Of a stretch of DNA of 47,050 bases, positions 16,066-25,044 are shown piece by piece. This DNA comes from Nitrospinota bacterium. Lineage in GTDB: Bacteria; Nitrospinota; Nitrospinia; Nitrospinales; Nitrospinaceae. Position 1 is the stretch's first letter, and the number at the start of each line of letters is the position of its first letter. Location of the stretch: positions 1 to 47,050 of the forward strand of contig JAOUPX010000010.1 of assembly GCA_029879645.1 (NCBI GenBank), written 5' to 3'. Position numbers and translations under genes: made by a program. A model generated the notes under the pieces. The model made no database searches. It was not told the origin of the DNA and saw only the letters and a program-made list of their open reading frames with translations.

Positions 16066-17736
16066 ATGATTGAAACTCATTACCTCGCAGACATTCTGAT
16101 CCTGCTAGCGGCGGCAATCATCGCCGTTCCTCTTTTCCAACGGCTGGGGCTTGGTTCAGTACTGGGCTACTTCGCTGCTGGTGTCGTTGTCGGTCCTTGG
16201 GGATTTAGTTTTATCGACCAAATTGAAGAAATTCAGGGTATCGCTGAGTTCGGCGTAATTTTCCTGCTGTTCATTATTGGCATAGAGCTAAAGCCTGAAC
16301 GTCTGTGGTCCATGCGGCGAATGGTGTTTGGCCTAGGTAGCGCACAAGTATTGGTAACCGGATTTGTCATCACGGGTATGGCTTTGCTGTTCGGGCAGTC
16401 ACTCAAAACTGCAGTGATCCTAGGTTTTGGTTTGGCGCTTTCATCAACGGCATTTGGGCTTCAGATCCTGACCGAGCGCGGTGAAATGGGGGCCCGTCAC
16501 GGTCACACGGCACTATCCGTGCTTCTGCTACAGGACTTGGCGGTTGTACCATTACTGATGCTGGTATCTCTGCTCGCTGCTGATACCACCCTGCTACAAG
16601 GGATAGAGTTTGCGTTATTAGAGGCCGTGCTTGTTATTGCAATTGTCATCCTTGTTAGCCGGTTTTTCCTGTCCCCGGCCCTTCGATTGGTGGCCACGAG
16701 CCGGACGGCAGAGGTATTCACAGCCGCTGCCGTGTTCGCAGTGCTGGGCACCGCCTGGCTTATGGAGGAAGCGGGCCTGTCTCTGGCGCTGGGCGCATTT
16801 CTTGCCGGGTTGATGATGGCAGATTCCCATTATCGACACCAGGTGATTGCGGATATCCAGCCGTTTCGCGGCATCTTACTGGGTCTGTTTTTCATGGGTG
16901 TCGGAATGTCCATCGATTTCAGCCTGATCGGCGAATACGCCGTTGAGATTGCCGGAATGGTATTAGGTTTGCTGCTGATCAAGTCCGCCATTCTTTGGGT
17001 CCTATGTCGGCTAATTGGTACCGGCACGCCTGATGCCACACGAGTCTCTCTGCTGCTTTCGCAGAGTGGCGAGTTCGGCTTTGTAGTTTTTGGGCTGGCC
17101 GCGACCAGCGGCATTCTGGAGGCAGATCTTTTCCAATTCCTGACACTGGTGATAGCGCTAACCATGGTTACAACACCGTTGATGGCTAACTTTGGTGAAT
17201 ATCTCAGCAAGCGATTCACCCGCATGGGCGATGGGCACGATGTAACTACCACACATATTAAAGGCGGGCAGTCGCATGTCATCATTGCCGGCTTTGGTCG
17301 CGTGGGCCGGCGAATCGCGAGGATCCTGCAAACCGGGAGTGTGCCTTATCTTGCAATCGAAAGTAATGCAAACCGCGTGCTGGAAGGAAGGCGAGACGGG
17401 TTCTCAGTTTTTTACGGTGATGCCAGCCAGGTCAATGTTCTTAAGGCGGCAGATGCCGAGCGGGCTGGTGCGCTGGTGTGCACGCTTGATCAGGCAGATC
17501 CTGCCTTACGACTGGTCCATATCCTGCGGCAACATTATCCGGACCTTTCCATCCACGCACGTGGACGTGACCGGCAACACTGCGATCAGTTGCTAACGGC
17601 AGGGGCAACCATTGCCATTTCGGAAACATTTGAAGCGAGCCTCCAGATCGGCCGTGCTGTGCTGACCTCCATGGGTGTCTTTGAAGAGGACTCGACTACG
17701 CTGATCGAGTCGTTCCGCAAAGAATATTATGAATAA
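16066..17736 (+). CDS. CPA2-family monovalent cation:proton antiporter with RCK/TrkA-N domain
   Basis: A 556-residue KefB/KefC-type transporter that exchanges K+ or Na+ for protons. About 12 membrane segments fill residues 5-385, including the conserved GFGLALSSTAFGLQIL and HTALSVLLLQDLAVVP regions. A cytoplasmic Rossmann (TrkA-N) domain follows at about 402-520 with GFGRVG (409-414). The KefC-specific glutathione-site sequence is not recognisable, so I do not call it Kef. Codon use differs from neighbours: about eleven CTA leucine codons by hand count, against roughly three in the slightly longer preceding gene, suggesting a separate origin. It stands alone between pepM and proS. ATG 16066 follows GGTGAG. 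Confidence 0.88.
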   Translation: MIETHYLADILILLAAAIIAVPLFQRLGLGSVLGYFAAGVVVGPWGFSFIDQIEEIQGIAEFGVIFLLFIIGIELKPERLWSMRRMVFGLGSAQVLVTGFVITGMALLFGQSLKTAVILGFGLALSSTAFGLQILTERGEMGARHGHTALSVLLLQDLAVVPLLMLVSLLAADTTLLQGIEFALLEAVLVIAIVILVSRFFLSPALRLVATSRTAEVFTAAAVFAVLGTAWLMEEAGLSLALGAFLAGLMMADSHYRHQVIADIQPFRGILLGLFFMGVGMSIDFSLIGEYAVEIAGMVLGLLLIKSAILWVLCRLIGTGTPDATRVSLLLSQSGEFGFVVFGLAATSGILEADLFQFLTLVIALTMVTTPLMANFGEYLSKRFTRMGDGHDVTTTHIKGGQSHVIIAGFGRVGRRIARILQTGSVPYLAIESNANRVLEGRRDGFSVFYGDASQVNVLKAADAERAGALVCTLDQADPALRLVHILRQHYPDLSIHARGRDRQHCDQLLTAGATIAISETFEASLQIGRAVLTSMGVFEEDSTTLIESFRKEYYE

Positions 17737-17818
17737 AGAGTGGATTCCGCCTAACTGTGTAAAATGTCCGCTATTGGCTGCGACTTCAAACTGAAATGCT
17801 ACCAAAAATATCCACGCA

Positions 17819-17847
17819 TTGATTTATTCTTCAACTTTCTGCATAAT
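17819..17847 (+). promoter_or_regulatory. Candidate promoter for proS
   Basis: TTGATT (17819-17824), 17-nt spacer, CATAAT (17842-17847); the predicted start near 17854 gives a leader of about 30 nt before ATG 17885. Confidence 0.45.
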
Positions 17848-17884
17848 CTCCGTTTGCCTGATCCCATCAACCTGAAAGATATTC

Positions 17885-19594
17885 ATGTACTATTCGAAAC
17901 TGTTCATACCCACACTGAAGCAATCCCCGGCGGACTCTGAGGTCGTCAGCCATAAACTCATGGTGCGCGCCGGAATGATCCGCCAGTTGGCGGCGGGCAT
18001 CTATTCCACCCTGCCCCTCGGCCTGCGCGTGCTTAAAAAGGTGGAAACCATTCTGCGCGAGGAGATGAACCGCATCGGCGGGCAGGAGGTGTTTCTGCCC
18101 AGCGTTCAACCCGCCGAGTTATGGCAGGAAAGCGGACGGTGGAACCTGTATGGCAAAGAACTCCTGCGCCTCAAGGACCGCCACGACCGCGAATTCTGCT
18201 ACGGCCCCACACACGAGGAAGTGATCACCGACATCGTCCGGCGCGAGGTCAAATCCTACCGCCAGCTCCCCCTGCTCATGTATCAGATACAGACCAAGTT
18301 CCGGGACGAGGTGCGCCCCCGCTTCGGGATCATGCGCGGGCGGGAGTTCATGATGAAAGACGCCTACAGCTTTCACGCCGACGAAGCCAGCGTGCAGGCT
18401 ATGTATGAAGATATGAAGCAGGCCTACTCCAACATCTTCCGGCGGTGCGGGCTGGATTTCAAAATGGTGGAGGCGGACAGCGGCACCATTGGCGGCAGTT
18501 TCTCGCACGAGTTCATGGTGCTGGCCGACTCTGGGGAAGACGCCATCGCATTTTGCGATGCCTGCGACTACGCGTCCAACGTGGAAAAGGCCGCGGCAAA
18601 GTTACCGGGAAAAACCGATCCGCCTAAAACGCTGGAGGATCTGAATAAAATCCCCACGCCAAACCAAAAAACGGTGGAAGAAGTGGCAAAATTCCTTAAG
18701 GTCTCTCCCCGGCAAATCGTCAAAACCATCGTCCTGGAAAATGAAAACGGGCTGGTGGCGGGGCTGGTGCGGGGCGACCGGCAGATCAATCCCATCAAAC
18801 TCAAAAACCTCATCGGATGCGACTGGCTCCATAGCGCGCCCGAATCCCTGATCACCTCCAAAACCAACATCCCCTGCGGATTTATCGGGCCGGTTGATCT
18901 GGATATGAATATCTACGTGGATCACGAAGTGGCGGCCATGCACAATTTCGTCACCGGCGCCAACAGCAAGGACGCGCATTACACCGGCGTTCAGTTTGGC
19001 CGTGATATTAAGGCCACCCAGGTCGGAGATATCCATGAAGTCCAGGAAGACGACCCCTGCCCCAGATGCGACAGCGGACGTTATAAAGTGAAGCGCGGTA
19101 TCGAGGTGGGGCATATCTTCATACTCGGCACCAAATACAGCTCGGCAATGAAGGCCCACTTTCTGGACGAACACGGCAAGGAAAACCCAATGATCATGGG
19201 ATGTTACGGCATCGGCGTGGGCCGAACGGCCGCCGCGGCCATTGAGCAGAATCACGATGACAAGGGCATCATCTGGCCCGTCCCCCTCGCCCCCTTCCAG
19301 GTGGTCCTTATTCCGGTCAAGTTTGAGGAGGACAGCCAGCGCCAGGCCTGCGAAGAGGCCTATAAAATTCTGGGAGACCTGGGCATAGAGACCCTGCTGG
19401 ATGACCGCCCCGAACGACTTGGGGTTAAATTCAAGGATGCCGAACTTCTGGGTATCCCTTTCCAGATCATTATCGGTCCGAAAAATCTGGAAAACGGCCA
19501 AGTGGAACTAAAGTCAAGGAAAACGGATACTTCCGAGCTTATCGATTTCCCCTCAGGACTTCAGGATATCCCAAGCCGTCTCAAAACTTCTTAA
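17885..19594 (+). CDS. proS: Prolyl-tRNA synthetase (bacterial type with editing insert)
   Basis: A 569-residue class II aminoacyl-tRNA synthetase charging tRNA-Pro. The N-terminus MYYSKLFIPTLKQSPADSEVVSHKLMVRAGMIRQLAAGIY is the standard bacterial type. Motif 2 lies around residues 139-165 (FRDEVRPRFGIMRGREFMMKDAYSF). An editing (INS/YbaK-like) insertion spans about 225-385, and motif 3, GCYGIGVGRT, lies near residue 439. A C-terminal anticodon-binding domain follows (LAPFQVVLIPV... to DDRPERLGVKFKDAELLGIP). Length equals E. coli ProS. It is transcribed alone: its own promoter upstream, terminator at 19675-19700. Confidence 0.96.
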   Translation: MYYSKLFIPTLKQSPADSEVVSHKLMVRAGMIRQLAAGIYSTLPLGLRVLKKVETILREEMNRIGGQEVFLPSVQPAELWQESGRWNLYGKELLRLKDRHDREFCYGPTHEEVITDIVRREVKSYRQLPLLMYQIQTKFRDEVRPRFGIMRGREFMMKDAYSFHADEASVQAMYEDMKQAYSNIFRRCGLDFKMVEADSGTIGGSFSHEFMVLADSGEDAIAFCDACDYASNVEKAAAKLPGKTDPPKTLEDLNKIPTPNQKTVEEVAKFLKVSPRQIVKTIVLENENGLVAGLVRGDRQINPIKLKNLIGCDWLHSAPESLITSKTNIPCGFIGPVDLDMNIYVDHEVAAMHNFVTGANSKDAHYTGVQFGRDIKATQVGDIHEVQEDDPCPRCDSGRYKVKRGIEVGHIFILGTKYSSAMKAHFLDEHGKENPMIMGCYGIGVGRTAAAAIEQNHDDKGIIWPVPLAPFQVVLIPVKFEEDSQRQACEEAYKILGDLGIETLLDDRPERLGVKFKDAELLGIPFQIIIGPKNLENGQVELKSRKTDTSELIDFPSGLQDIPSRLKTS

Positions 19595-19621
19595 ATCCCC
19601 TGATAAAAATAGACATTTCGC

Positions 19622-19650
19622 TTGCAGGTGGTGTTCGGATTATGTAAAAT
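19622..19650 (+). promoter_or_regulatory. Candidate promoter of the rimP-nusA-infB operon leader
   Basis: TTGCAG (19622-19627), 17-nt spacer, TAAAAT (19645-19650). The predicted start near 19657 lies before both hairpins at 19675-19700 and 19741-19765, so transcripts from here must read through them to reach rimP, or end as a very short RNA of about 45 nt. Confidence 0.45.
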
Positions 19651-19674
19651 CGTGACAAATTTAAAGGGCTGCTA

Positions 19675-19700
19675 AGCGGGCTCTCTGGCCCGCTTTTTTT
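19675..19700 (+). terminator. Intrinsic terminator after proS / possible attenuator of rimP operon
   Basis: Perfect 7-bp stem AGCGGGC/GCCCGCT (19675-19681 with 19688-19694), 6-nt loop, seven-T tract ending at 19700. Confidence 0.85.
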
Positions 19701-19740
19701 GTATTGCCCTTAATTATCAAAAATATATCAATTATTCGGA

Positions 19741-19765
19741 CTTCGATTTTTTCGAAGGATTTTTT
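19741..19765 (+). terminator. Second hairpin with T-tract in the rimP leader
   Basis: Stem CTTCGA/TCGAAG (19741-19746 with 19752-19757), TTTTT loop, then GA and six Ts (19760-19765). It is weaker than the first hairpin but in tandem with it, 56 nt before the rimP start. Confidence 0.5.
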
Positions 19766-19821
19766 GTTCATCACATATTCAATAGATTCTTGCTCTTTCT
19801 CAAATTTTGGGAGCCCGGAAA

Positions 19822-20283
19822 ATGGGTAAAGGCTCGGTTACGGAATCCATCGAAGAGCTGGTGACTCCGATCATTGATGAGAATTGCCTTGAACTGGTCG
19901 ACGTGGAGTATAAGAAGGAAGGCAAAAACTGGTATTTAAGAATATTTATCGATAAAGAAGGCGGAGTTACAGTAGACGATTGCACACAAGTCAGCCGTCA
20001 AGTTGAAGATTTGATTGAGGTGGAAGGAGTTGTTCCCTCAAGTTACACTCTGGAAGTATCCTCCCCCGGATTGGACCGGCCGCTGAAAAAGGAAAAGGAC
20101 TTTATCCGATACCAGGGAAAACGCGTCCACGTCACCACTTTTACTCCCATTCATCAGCAAAAAGATTTCAAGGGAATCATTCGTGACTTCCTGAATGGAG
20201 TTCTGTTTCTCGAGATTGAACAGCAGGTTGTGGAAATTCCCCAAACACAAATAGCTAAAGCCCGATTGGAAATAGAGATTTAA
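19822..20283 (+). CDS. rimP: Ribosome maturation factor RimP
   Basis: A 153-residue RimP, needed for maturation of the 30S subunit. Family landmarks are LELVDVEYKKEGKNWYLRIFID, GGVTVDDCTQVSRQVEDLIE and the near-invariant YTLEVSSPGLDRPL. I chose ATG 19822 because GGGAG lies 8 nt upstream; an in-frame TTG at 19807 would add five residues but places the start inside the ribosome site. It heads the classical translation operon and its stop is 5 nt before nusA. Confidence 0.95.
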   Translation: MGKGSVTESIEELVTPIIDENCLELVDVEYKKEGKNWYLRIFIDKEGGVTVDDCTQVSRQVEDLIEVEGVVPSSYTLEVSSPGLDRPLKKEKDFIRYQGKRVHVTTFTPIHQQKDFKGIIRDFLNGVLFLEIEQQVVEIPQTQIAKARLEIEI

Positions 20284-20288
20284 AAATT

Positions 20289-21911
20289 ATGAGTTTCGAA
20301 GTCATACATATCATTGAGCAATTGTGCCGCGAAAAAGGCATCGACAAGGATATTCTGGTTGATGCCGTTAAAACAGCGGTAGAAGCCGCTGCTCGCAAAA
20401 AATTGCCGCATGTGGAAAACATTGTCAGCAAATTCAACGAGGTTACCGGCGATGCGGAAATCTGGGCCGAACACACCGTGGTAACTGCCATAACAGACCC
20501 CGAAAACGAAATCCTGCTGGAAGACGCAGTTAAAATCTCACCCGACGCTCAAGTTGGAGAAGTCGTCCTGGTGAAACAGGAAGTCAAGGATCTGGGGAGA
20601 GTCGCAGCGCAGTTGGCCAAGCAGGTCATTTTGCAGAAAGTCCGCGAAGCGGAAATTGAAAATACTTACAGCGAGTTTCAGGATAAAAAAGGCGAATTGA
20701 TCAACGGTATTGTTCAGCGGTTCGAACACGGAGACATCATCGTCGACCTGGGAAAAGCCGAAGGCGTTCTTCCCCGGCGGGAGCAGGTGTTCCGCGAAAC
20801 GTTCAACCGGGGTGATCGGGTTCGGGCGTATGTTGTAGACATCCGCAAGACCTCGAAAAACGCATTGGTCATTCTTTCCCGTACCCACGTTGGACTCATT
20901 CAGCATTTATTCGAATTGGAAGTGCCCGAGATCAGCGAGGGCATGGTGGAAATCATGGGCATCGTGCGTGAGCCGAGTGGCCGCACCAAAATAGCTGTCC
21001 GCACGAATGATCGCGATATCGATGCCGTTGGCGCCTGTGTCGGAATGCGTGGTATGCGCGTGCAGGCGATTGTTCAGGAACTGCGCGGGGAGAAAATCGA
21101 TATCGTCGAATACTCGGAAGATCCTGAAATATTCATTCGGAACGCCCTGAGCCCGGCTAAAGTGTCCCGCATCATAACCAATCGGGATCAAAACCACATG
21201 ACCATAATTGTCGCGGACGATCAGATGTCTCTGGCTATCGGCAAAAAAGGCCAGAATGTGCGTCTTGCAGCCAAATTGGTGAAATGGAAAATCGATATTA
21301 AAAATGAATCGGAAGCCGGAGGGCTTCTGGAATCCTCCGGGCTGTTGGGGAGAAGAGAAGAACCTTCTGAGGATTTTCTTGAAATCATCAAGAACGCCAA
21401 AGGCTTTGGAGAAAAAATAGTTGCGATTCTATTTACCAATAGCGTGGTGAGCTTTGAAGAAGTCGTCAAACGGGGCGTCGAAGGATTGACCCAGATTACC
21501 GGCATAGGCCCCAAAAAAGCCGAGGCCATCTTTGAATTCTCCCAGGAACATTTACGCCGAACGTCTAAGGCGGTCACCCCCGCCCCGGATATCAGTTCTG
21601 CTGAAGAAGAGAGCCCGCAATCGGCAGCTGCAACCGAACCTGAAGTGCAAAGCGATGCAGAAAAAGAAACGAATATTGTTGACGGGGCAGAGCCAGAGGA
21701 TGAGGAGGATCAGGAATTTCCAGTGAGTGAGCTTCCTGAAGTGGATCCGGCTATTATCCAGATTTTAGAGAGCAACGGTTTTCAGACCATTGCAGAGTTG
21801 TCGGTCACTCCGGTCGAAGAATTAATAGCGCTGGAAGGAATAGATGAAGAACTTGCAACCAGCCTGGTAGAGAAAGCCCGGCTACACATGGAAAACTTTG
21901 AAAATGTTTAA
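20289..21911 (+). CDS. nusA: Transcription termination/antitermination factor NusA
   Basis: A 540-residue RNA-polymerase-binding factor. It has an N-terminal domain (1-125), an S1 domain at about 135-200 (INGIVQRFEHGDIIVDLGKAEGVLPRREQ), and KH1/KH2 at about 200-345, including GACVGMRGMRVQAI and LAIGKKGQNVRLAAKL. After residue 360 come a helix-hairpin-helix segment (GLTQITGIGPKKAEAI), a strongly acidic linker at about 434-484, and a second hairpin-helix unit (LEGIDEELATSLVEKA). It is longer than E. coli NusA (495 residues) because of the linker. It lies 5 nt after rimP and 67 nt before infB. Confidence 0.95.
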   Translation: MSFEVIHIIEQLCREKGIDKDILVDAVKTAVEAAARKKLPHVENIVSKFNEVTGDAEIWAEHTVVTAITDPENEILLEDAVKISPDAQVGEVVLVKQEVKDLGRVAAQLAKQVILQKVREAEIENTYSEFQDKKGELINGIVQRFEHGDIIVDLGKAEGVLPRREQVFRETFNRGDRVRAYVVDIRKTSKNALVILSRTHVGLIQHLFELEVPEISEGMVEIMGIVREPSGRTKIAVRTNDRDIDAVGACVGMRGMRVQAIVQELRGEKIDIVEYSEDPEIFIRNALSPAKVSRIITNRDQNHMTIIVADDQMSLAIGKKGQNVRLAAKLVKWKIDIKNESEAGGLLESSGLLGRREEPSEDFLEIIKNAKGFGEKIVAILFTNSVVSFEEVVKRGVEGLTQITGIGPKKAEAIFEFSQEHLRRTSKAVTPAPDISSAEEESPQSAAATEPEVQSDAEKETNIVDGAEPEDEEDQEFPVSELPEVDPAIIQILESNGFQTIAELSVTPVEELIALEGIDEELATSLVEKARLHMENFENV

Positions 21912-21978
21912 GAAGGAAGTCGCCATGGGTCATTAACCTGTAGCTAGCTTTTCCCTTACAGCATTAGGAGATATTTCA

Positions 21979-24342
21979 TTGGGAAAAATAAGAATCAATA
22001 AATTGGCGTTGGAATTAAATATACCCAACGACAAAATCATCGACGAGCTCAAAAAAAAGGATGTGTTCGTCAAAAACCACATGAGCTCCATCGATGGTGA
22101 TGTGGCGGAGTACATTCGCGGCCTGTTCACGAACGATTCCCCGGCCAAGGCGAAGAAAAAAGCAGTCACCAAGAAATCACCCGCTAAAAAAGAATCCACC
22201 GTCGCCAAACCCATCACCGCTAAAACTGCGGCCAAAGCCGCCGCTAAAAGGAAAGCGGAAGAAATCAAAAACCCGACCAAGAAAGAAGCTCTCCCTATTG
22301 CCGAGCCGGCCAAAACTGCGGCCAAGGTCGAAGAGCAACCCACAGCCGCCGCTAAAAAGAAAGCGGAAGAAGCTGATTCCGATAAGAACAAAGCATCGCG
22401 GAAACTGGGCCTGAAAGTCGTCGTCAAACCGGAAGAAACCAAAAAGAAAAAAGAAAACAAATCTTCCAGGGAAAAACCGGAATCCAAAAAGAAAAAGGAA
22501 GAGCCCAAAACTCTCCCCGTCAAAAAAACCAGGCAAAAACAACAACCACAGCAGATAGCACCGCCTGCTGAGGAAAAGACTCAAGAGGAAGGATTCGAAA
22601 TTGTCCAACTGATGGACAACATGCCTTTGCGCGATGTTGCCGAAAAATTAAGATGCACCCCCAACGATATCATTATGGACCTTATGAATCTTGGGACCAT
22701 GGCAACCATCAATCAAAGCCTGAGTCTGGAAGTCGCCACCAAAATAGCTGATCAGCGTGGATTTGAAGTGGAAGTGATCACCCCTGAATTGGAACTGGGT
22801 TTTGAGGAAGAGGAAGAAGAAGATTTAGAAAAAGATCGCATCCCGCGTCCCCCCATCGTCACGATTATGGGGCATGTCGACCACGGAAAGACCTCTCTTC
22901 TGGATGCCATCCGAAAAACCAATGTAACCGGCGACGAGGCCGGTGGCATCACCCAGCACATTGGAGCCTATCAAGTCCAAATCAAGGGTGCGACCATCAC
23001 TTTTCTCGATACACCCGGTCATGAAGCATTTACAGCCATGCGGGCTCGTGGCGCCCAAGTCACCGATATCGTCGTACTGGTCGTAGCGGCAGATGACGGA
23101 ATTAAACCTCAAACACTGGAAGCCATACATCACGCCAATGCGGGTGGCGTTCCCCTGCTCGTGGCCATTAACAAAATTGACAAGCCCGACGCCCGACCCG
23201 ACGATGTCAAAAAGCAGTTGGCGGACCAGGGTCTGCTTCCCGAAGAATGGGGGGGGCAAACCATTTACACGGAAGTTTCCGCCCTTCAGGGACAAGGTAT
23301 CGATCACCTGCTTGAACTGATCCTTTTACAGGCCGAAATCATGGAGTTGAAAGCCAACCCGCAAATCCGGGGACACGGGGTTATCATCGAGTCCCATCTG
23401 GATAAAGGCCGGGGGCCGGTCGCGACGTTGATGATTCAAAAGGGCCAGCTCAAGGTGGGCGACCCTTTTATTGCCGGAAACTATTTCGGCAAGGTTCGCG
23501 CCATGGTGAACGATCAGGGTAAAGAAATTCAAAAAGCTTCCCTGAGCACGCCGGTGGAAGTCATCGGACTTCCGGAAGTACCCACTCCTGGAGATACTTT
23601 TCTGGTAGTTAAGGATGAAAAACGGGCCCGCCAGCTCAGTGACCTGAAAATTCAAAGAAAACGTGAATCGATCCTGTCGCAGAAACCGCGTATTACTATG
23701 GAAGATCTGCATCAGCAGATTATTGAAGGTAAGATTCAGGAATTAAACCTGATTATCAAAGCTGATGTTCAGGGCTCCATTCAGGCTGTCCGGGAAGCAT
23801 TCAATAAGCTGGAAACCGACAAAGTGCGGGTAAAAATCATACATGACGCAGTGGGCGGGATCACCGAATCGGATATCCTTCTGGCCAGTGCTTCCAACGC
23901 TTTAATTATCGGATTCAACGTGCGGCCCACTTTCAAGGCTGAGGCGATGGCCGCCCAGGAAAAGGTGGACGTGAGGTTGTACAGCATTATTTACGATGCG
24001 ATTGAAGATATCCAAAAAGCTCTGGAAGGTTTACTGGAGCCCACCTTCAAAGAAAAAATCATGGGACGGACAGAAGTGCGAAAGGTATTTTCGCTGCCTA
24101 AAATAGGGGTTATCGCCGGATGTCAGGTCCTTTCCGGAATGATCGAGCGCAACAGCAAAGCCCGGCTGATCCGGGATAATGTGGTGATTTACGAAGGCAA
24201 AATCCAGTCTTTGCGCCGGTTCAAAGACGATGTCAAAGAAGTCGCTTCAGGTTATGAATGCGGCCTGGCGCTGGACAAGTATCAGGATCTCAAGCAGGGA
24301 GATATCGTCGAAGCCTTTGTTATGGAGGAAGTGGCACCTTGA
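21979..24342 (+). CDS. infB: Translation initiation factor IF-2
   Basis: A 787-residue GTPase that delivers initiator tRNA to the 30S subunit. The N-terminal IF2N helix domain ([24 protein letters not shown]) is followed by a Lys/Ala/Glu-rich low-complexity linker (about 55-200) and a second IF2N unit. The G domain has G1 GHVDHGKT (298-305), G3 DTPGH (344-348) and G4 NKID (398-401), followed by the domain II-IV set and the fMet-tRNA-binding C2 region ([21 protein letters not shown]). The start is TTG 21979, supported by AGGAG 8 nt upstream and by exact alignment to the IF2N start. The linker carries near-identical internal repeats (see repeat entry). Confidence 0.96.
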   Translation: MGKIRINKLALELNIPNDKIIDELKKKDVFVKNHMSSIDGDVAEYIRGLFTNDSPAKAKKKAVTKKSPAKKESTVAKPITAKTAAKAAAKRKAEEIKNPTKKEALPIAEPAKTAAKVEEQPTAAAKKKAEEADSDKNKASRKLGLKVVVKPEETKKKKENKSSREKPESKKKKEEPKTLPVKKTRQKQQPQQIAPPAEEKTQEEGFEIVQLMDNMPLRDVAEKLRCTPNDIIMDLMNLGTMATINQSLSLEVATKIADQRGFEVEVITPELELGFEEEEEEDLEKDRIPRPPIVTIMGHVDHGKTSLLDAIRKTNVTGDEAGGITQHIGAYQVQIKGATITFLDTPGHEAFTAMRARGAQVTDIVVLVVAADDGIKPQTLEAIHHANAGGVPLLVAINKIDKPDARPDDVKKQLADQGLLPEEWGGQTIYTEVSALQGQGIDHLLELILLQAEIMELKANPQIRGHGVIIESHLDKGRGPVATLMIQKGQLKVGDPFIAGNYFGKVRAMVNDQGKEIQKASLSTPVEVIGLPEVPTPGDTFLVVKDEKRARQLSDLKIQRKRESILSQKPRITMEDLHQQIIEGKIQELNLIIKADVQGSIQAVREAFNKLETDKVRVKIIHDAVGGITESDILLASASNALIIGFNVRPTFKAEAMAAQEKVDVRLYSIIYDAIEDIQKALEGLLEPTFKEKIMGRTEVRKVFSLPKIGVIAGCQVLSGMIERNSKARLIRDNVVIYEGKIQSLRRFKDDVKEVASGYECGLALDKYQDLKQGDIVEAFVMEEVAP
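22210..22376 (+). repeat. Internal direct repeats in the infB linker
   Basis: Within the IF-2 linker, the codon string for [14 protein letters not shown] recurs in diverged form as [20 protein letters not shown]; the DNA unit GCCGCCGCTAAAAxGAAAGC occurs twice with one base changed. Such repeats can expand or contract by slippage without affecting the GTPase. Confidence 0.55.
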
Positions 24343-24371
24343 TCGTTGAAACGGTCTCCACAGGAACCGCC

Positions 24372-24677
24372 ATGAATTTGGGATATTGCTCGTTGAAATT
24401 CTTTTTGCATGGGAATAATTCCCTGAAGGGTAAACGTAAAGTCATCCGCGCTATCAAGGACCGGCTCAGGAATAAATTCAACGTTTCTGTAGCGGAAGTC
24501 GGAGATCAGGATGTCTGGCAAAGCCTTCACCTGGGAATCGCCGCGGTGAGTGCAGATGCCCAATACCTGGACGGTTTACTCCAGCAGGTGGTGAACTTCG
24601 TTGACAATATGCACCTGGCGGAAATGACTGACTGCCACACGGAAATCATCAATGCCAACAACCGCTATGCGGATTGA
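24372..24677 (+). CDS. DUF503 (YlxP-like) protein
   Basis: A 101-residue protein of the DUF503/YlxP family, commonly encoded between infB and rbfA; B. subtilis YlxP is linked to ribosome assembly, but the mechanism is unclear. The SLKGKRKVIRAIKDRLRNKFNVSVAEVGDQDVWQ stretch is the family signature. I chose ATG 24372 because it aligns exactly with the YlxP N-terminus and has AGGA 6 nt upstream. An alternative TTG at 24339 overlaps the infB stop and has a strong GGAGGA site; it would add eleven residues and could allow coupled initiation. Confidence 0.88.
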   Translation: MNLGYCSLKFFLHGNNSLKGKRKVIRAIKDRLRNKFNVSVAEVGDQDVWQSLHLGIAAVSADAQYLDGLLQQVVNFVDNMHLAEMTDCHTEIINANNRYAD

Positions 24678-24696
24678 TTACAGTTAAAAAATAAAT

Positions 24697-25044
24697 ATGT
24701 TTCGATATAAACGGTCAGAGCGAGTTCAGGAATTGCTACTTGAGGAAATCTCTAAACTGATTCAACATGATTTGAAAGATCCACGAGTCGGTTTCGTGAC
24801 GGTCACCCGGATTGAGTTGAGCGACAACCTCAAGAATGCCAAAGTGTTCGTCAGCATTATGGGCAGTGATGAACAAAAGGAAAACTCCATAGAAGGGCTG
24901 AACAGCGCGAAAGGTTTTATCCGGAGTAGCCTCGGGAAAAATCTGTACCTGAAGCATATCCCCGAACTGCACTTCAAGCTGGATAAAGCGGCCGACCATG
25001 TCGAAAAAATCACAAAAATCATCAGTGGCTGGAAGCATGAATAA
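24697..25044 (+). CDS. rbfA: Ribosome-binding factor A
   Basis: A 115-residue KH-like 30S assembly factor. Landmarks are YKRSERVQELLLEEISKLIQHDLKDPRVGFVTVTRIELSDNLKNAKVFVSIMG and the C-terminal LKHIPELHFKLDKAADHVEKI. Length is typical. It sits between the DUF503 gene and truB, overlapping the latter by 8 bp, in the canonical order. Confidence 0.95.
   Translation: MFRYKRSERVQELLLEEISKLIQHDLKDPRVGFVTVTRIELSDNLKNAKVFVSIMGSDEQKENSIEGLNSAKGFIRSSLGKNLYLKHIPELHFKLDKAADHVEKITKIISGWKHE

Noticed and set aside
18602-19501. Long minus-strand frame (299 codons) inside proS
   Set aside because: Antisense to a fully conserved essential gene; sequence is Val/Asp/Gly/His-rich with no motif.
22177-22608. Phe-rich minus-strand frame opposite the infB linker
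   Set aside because: A product of AAA/GAA codons read backwards; no real membrane protein would have this composition.
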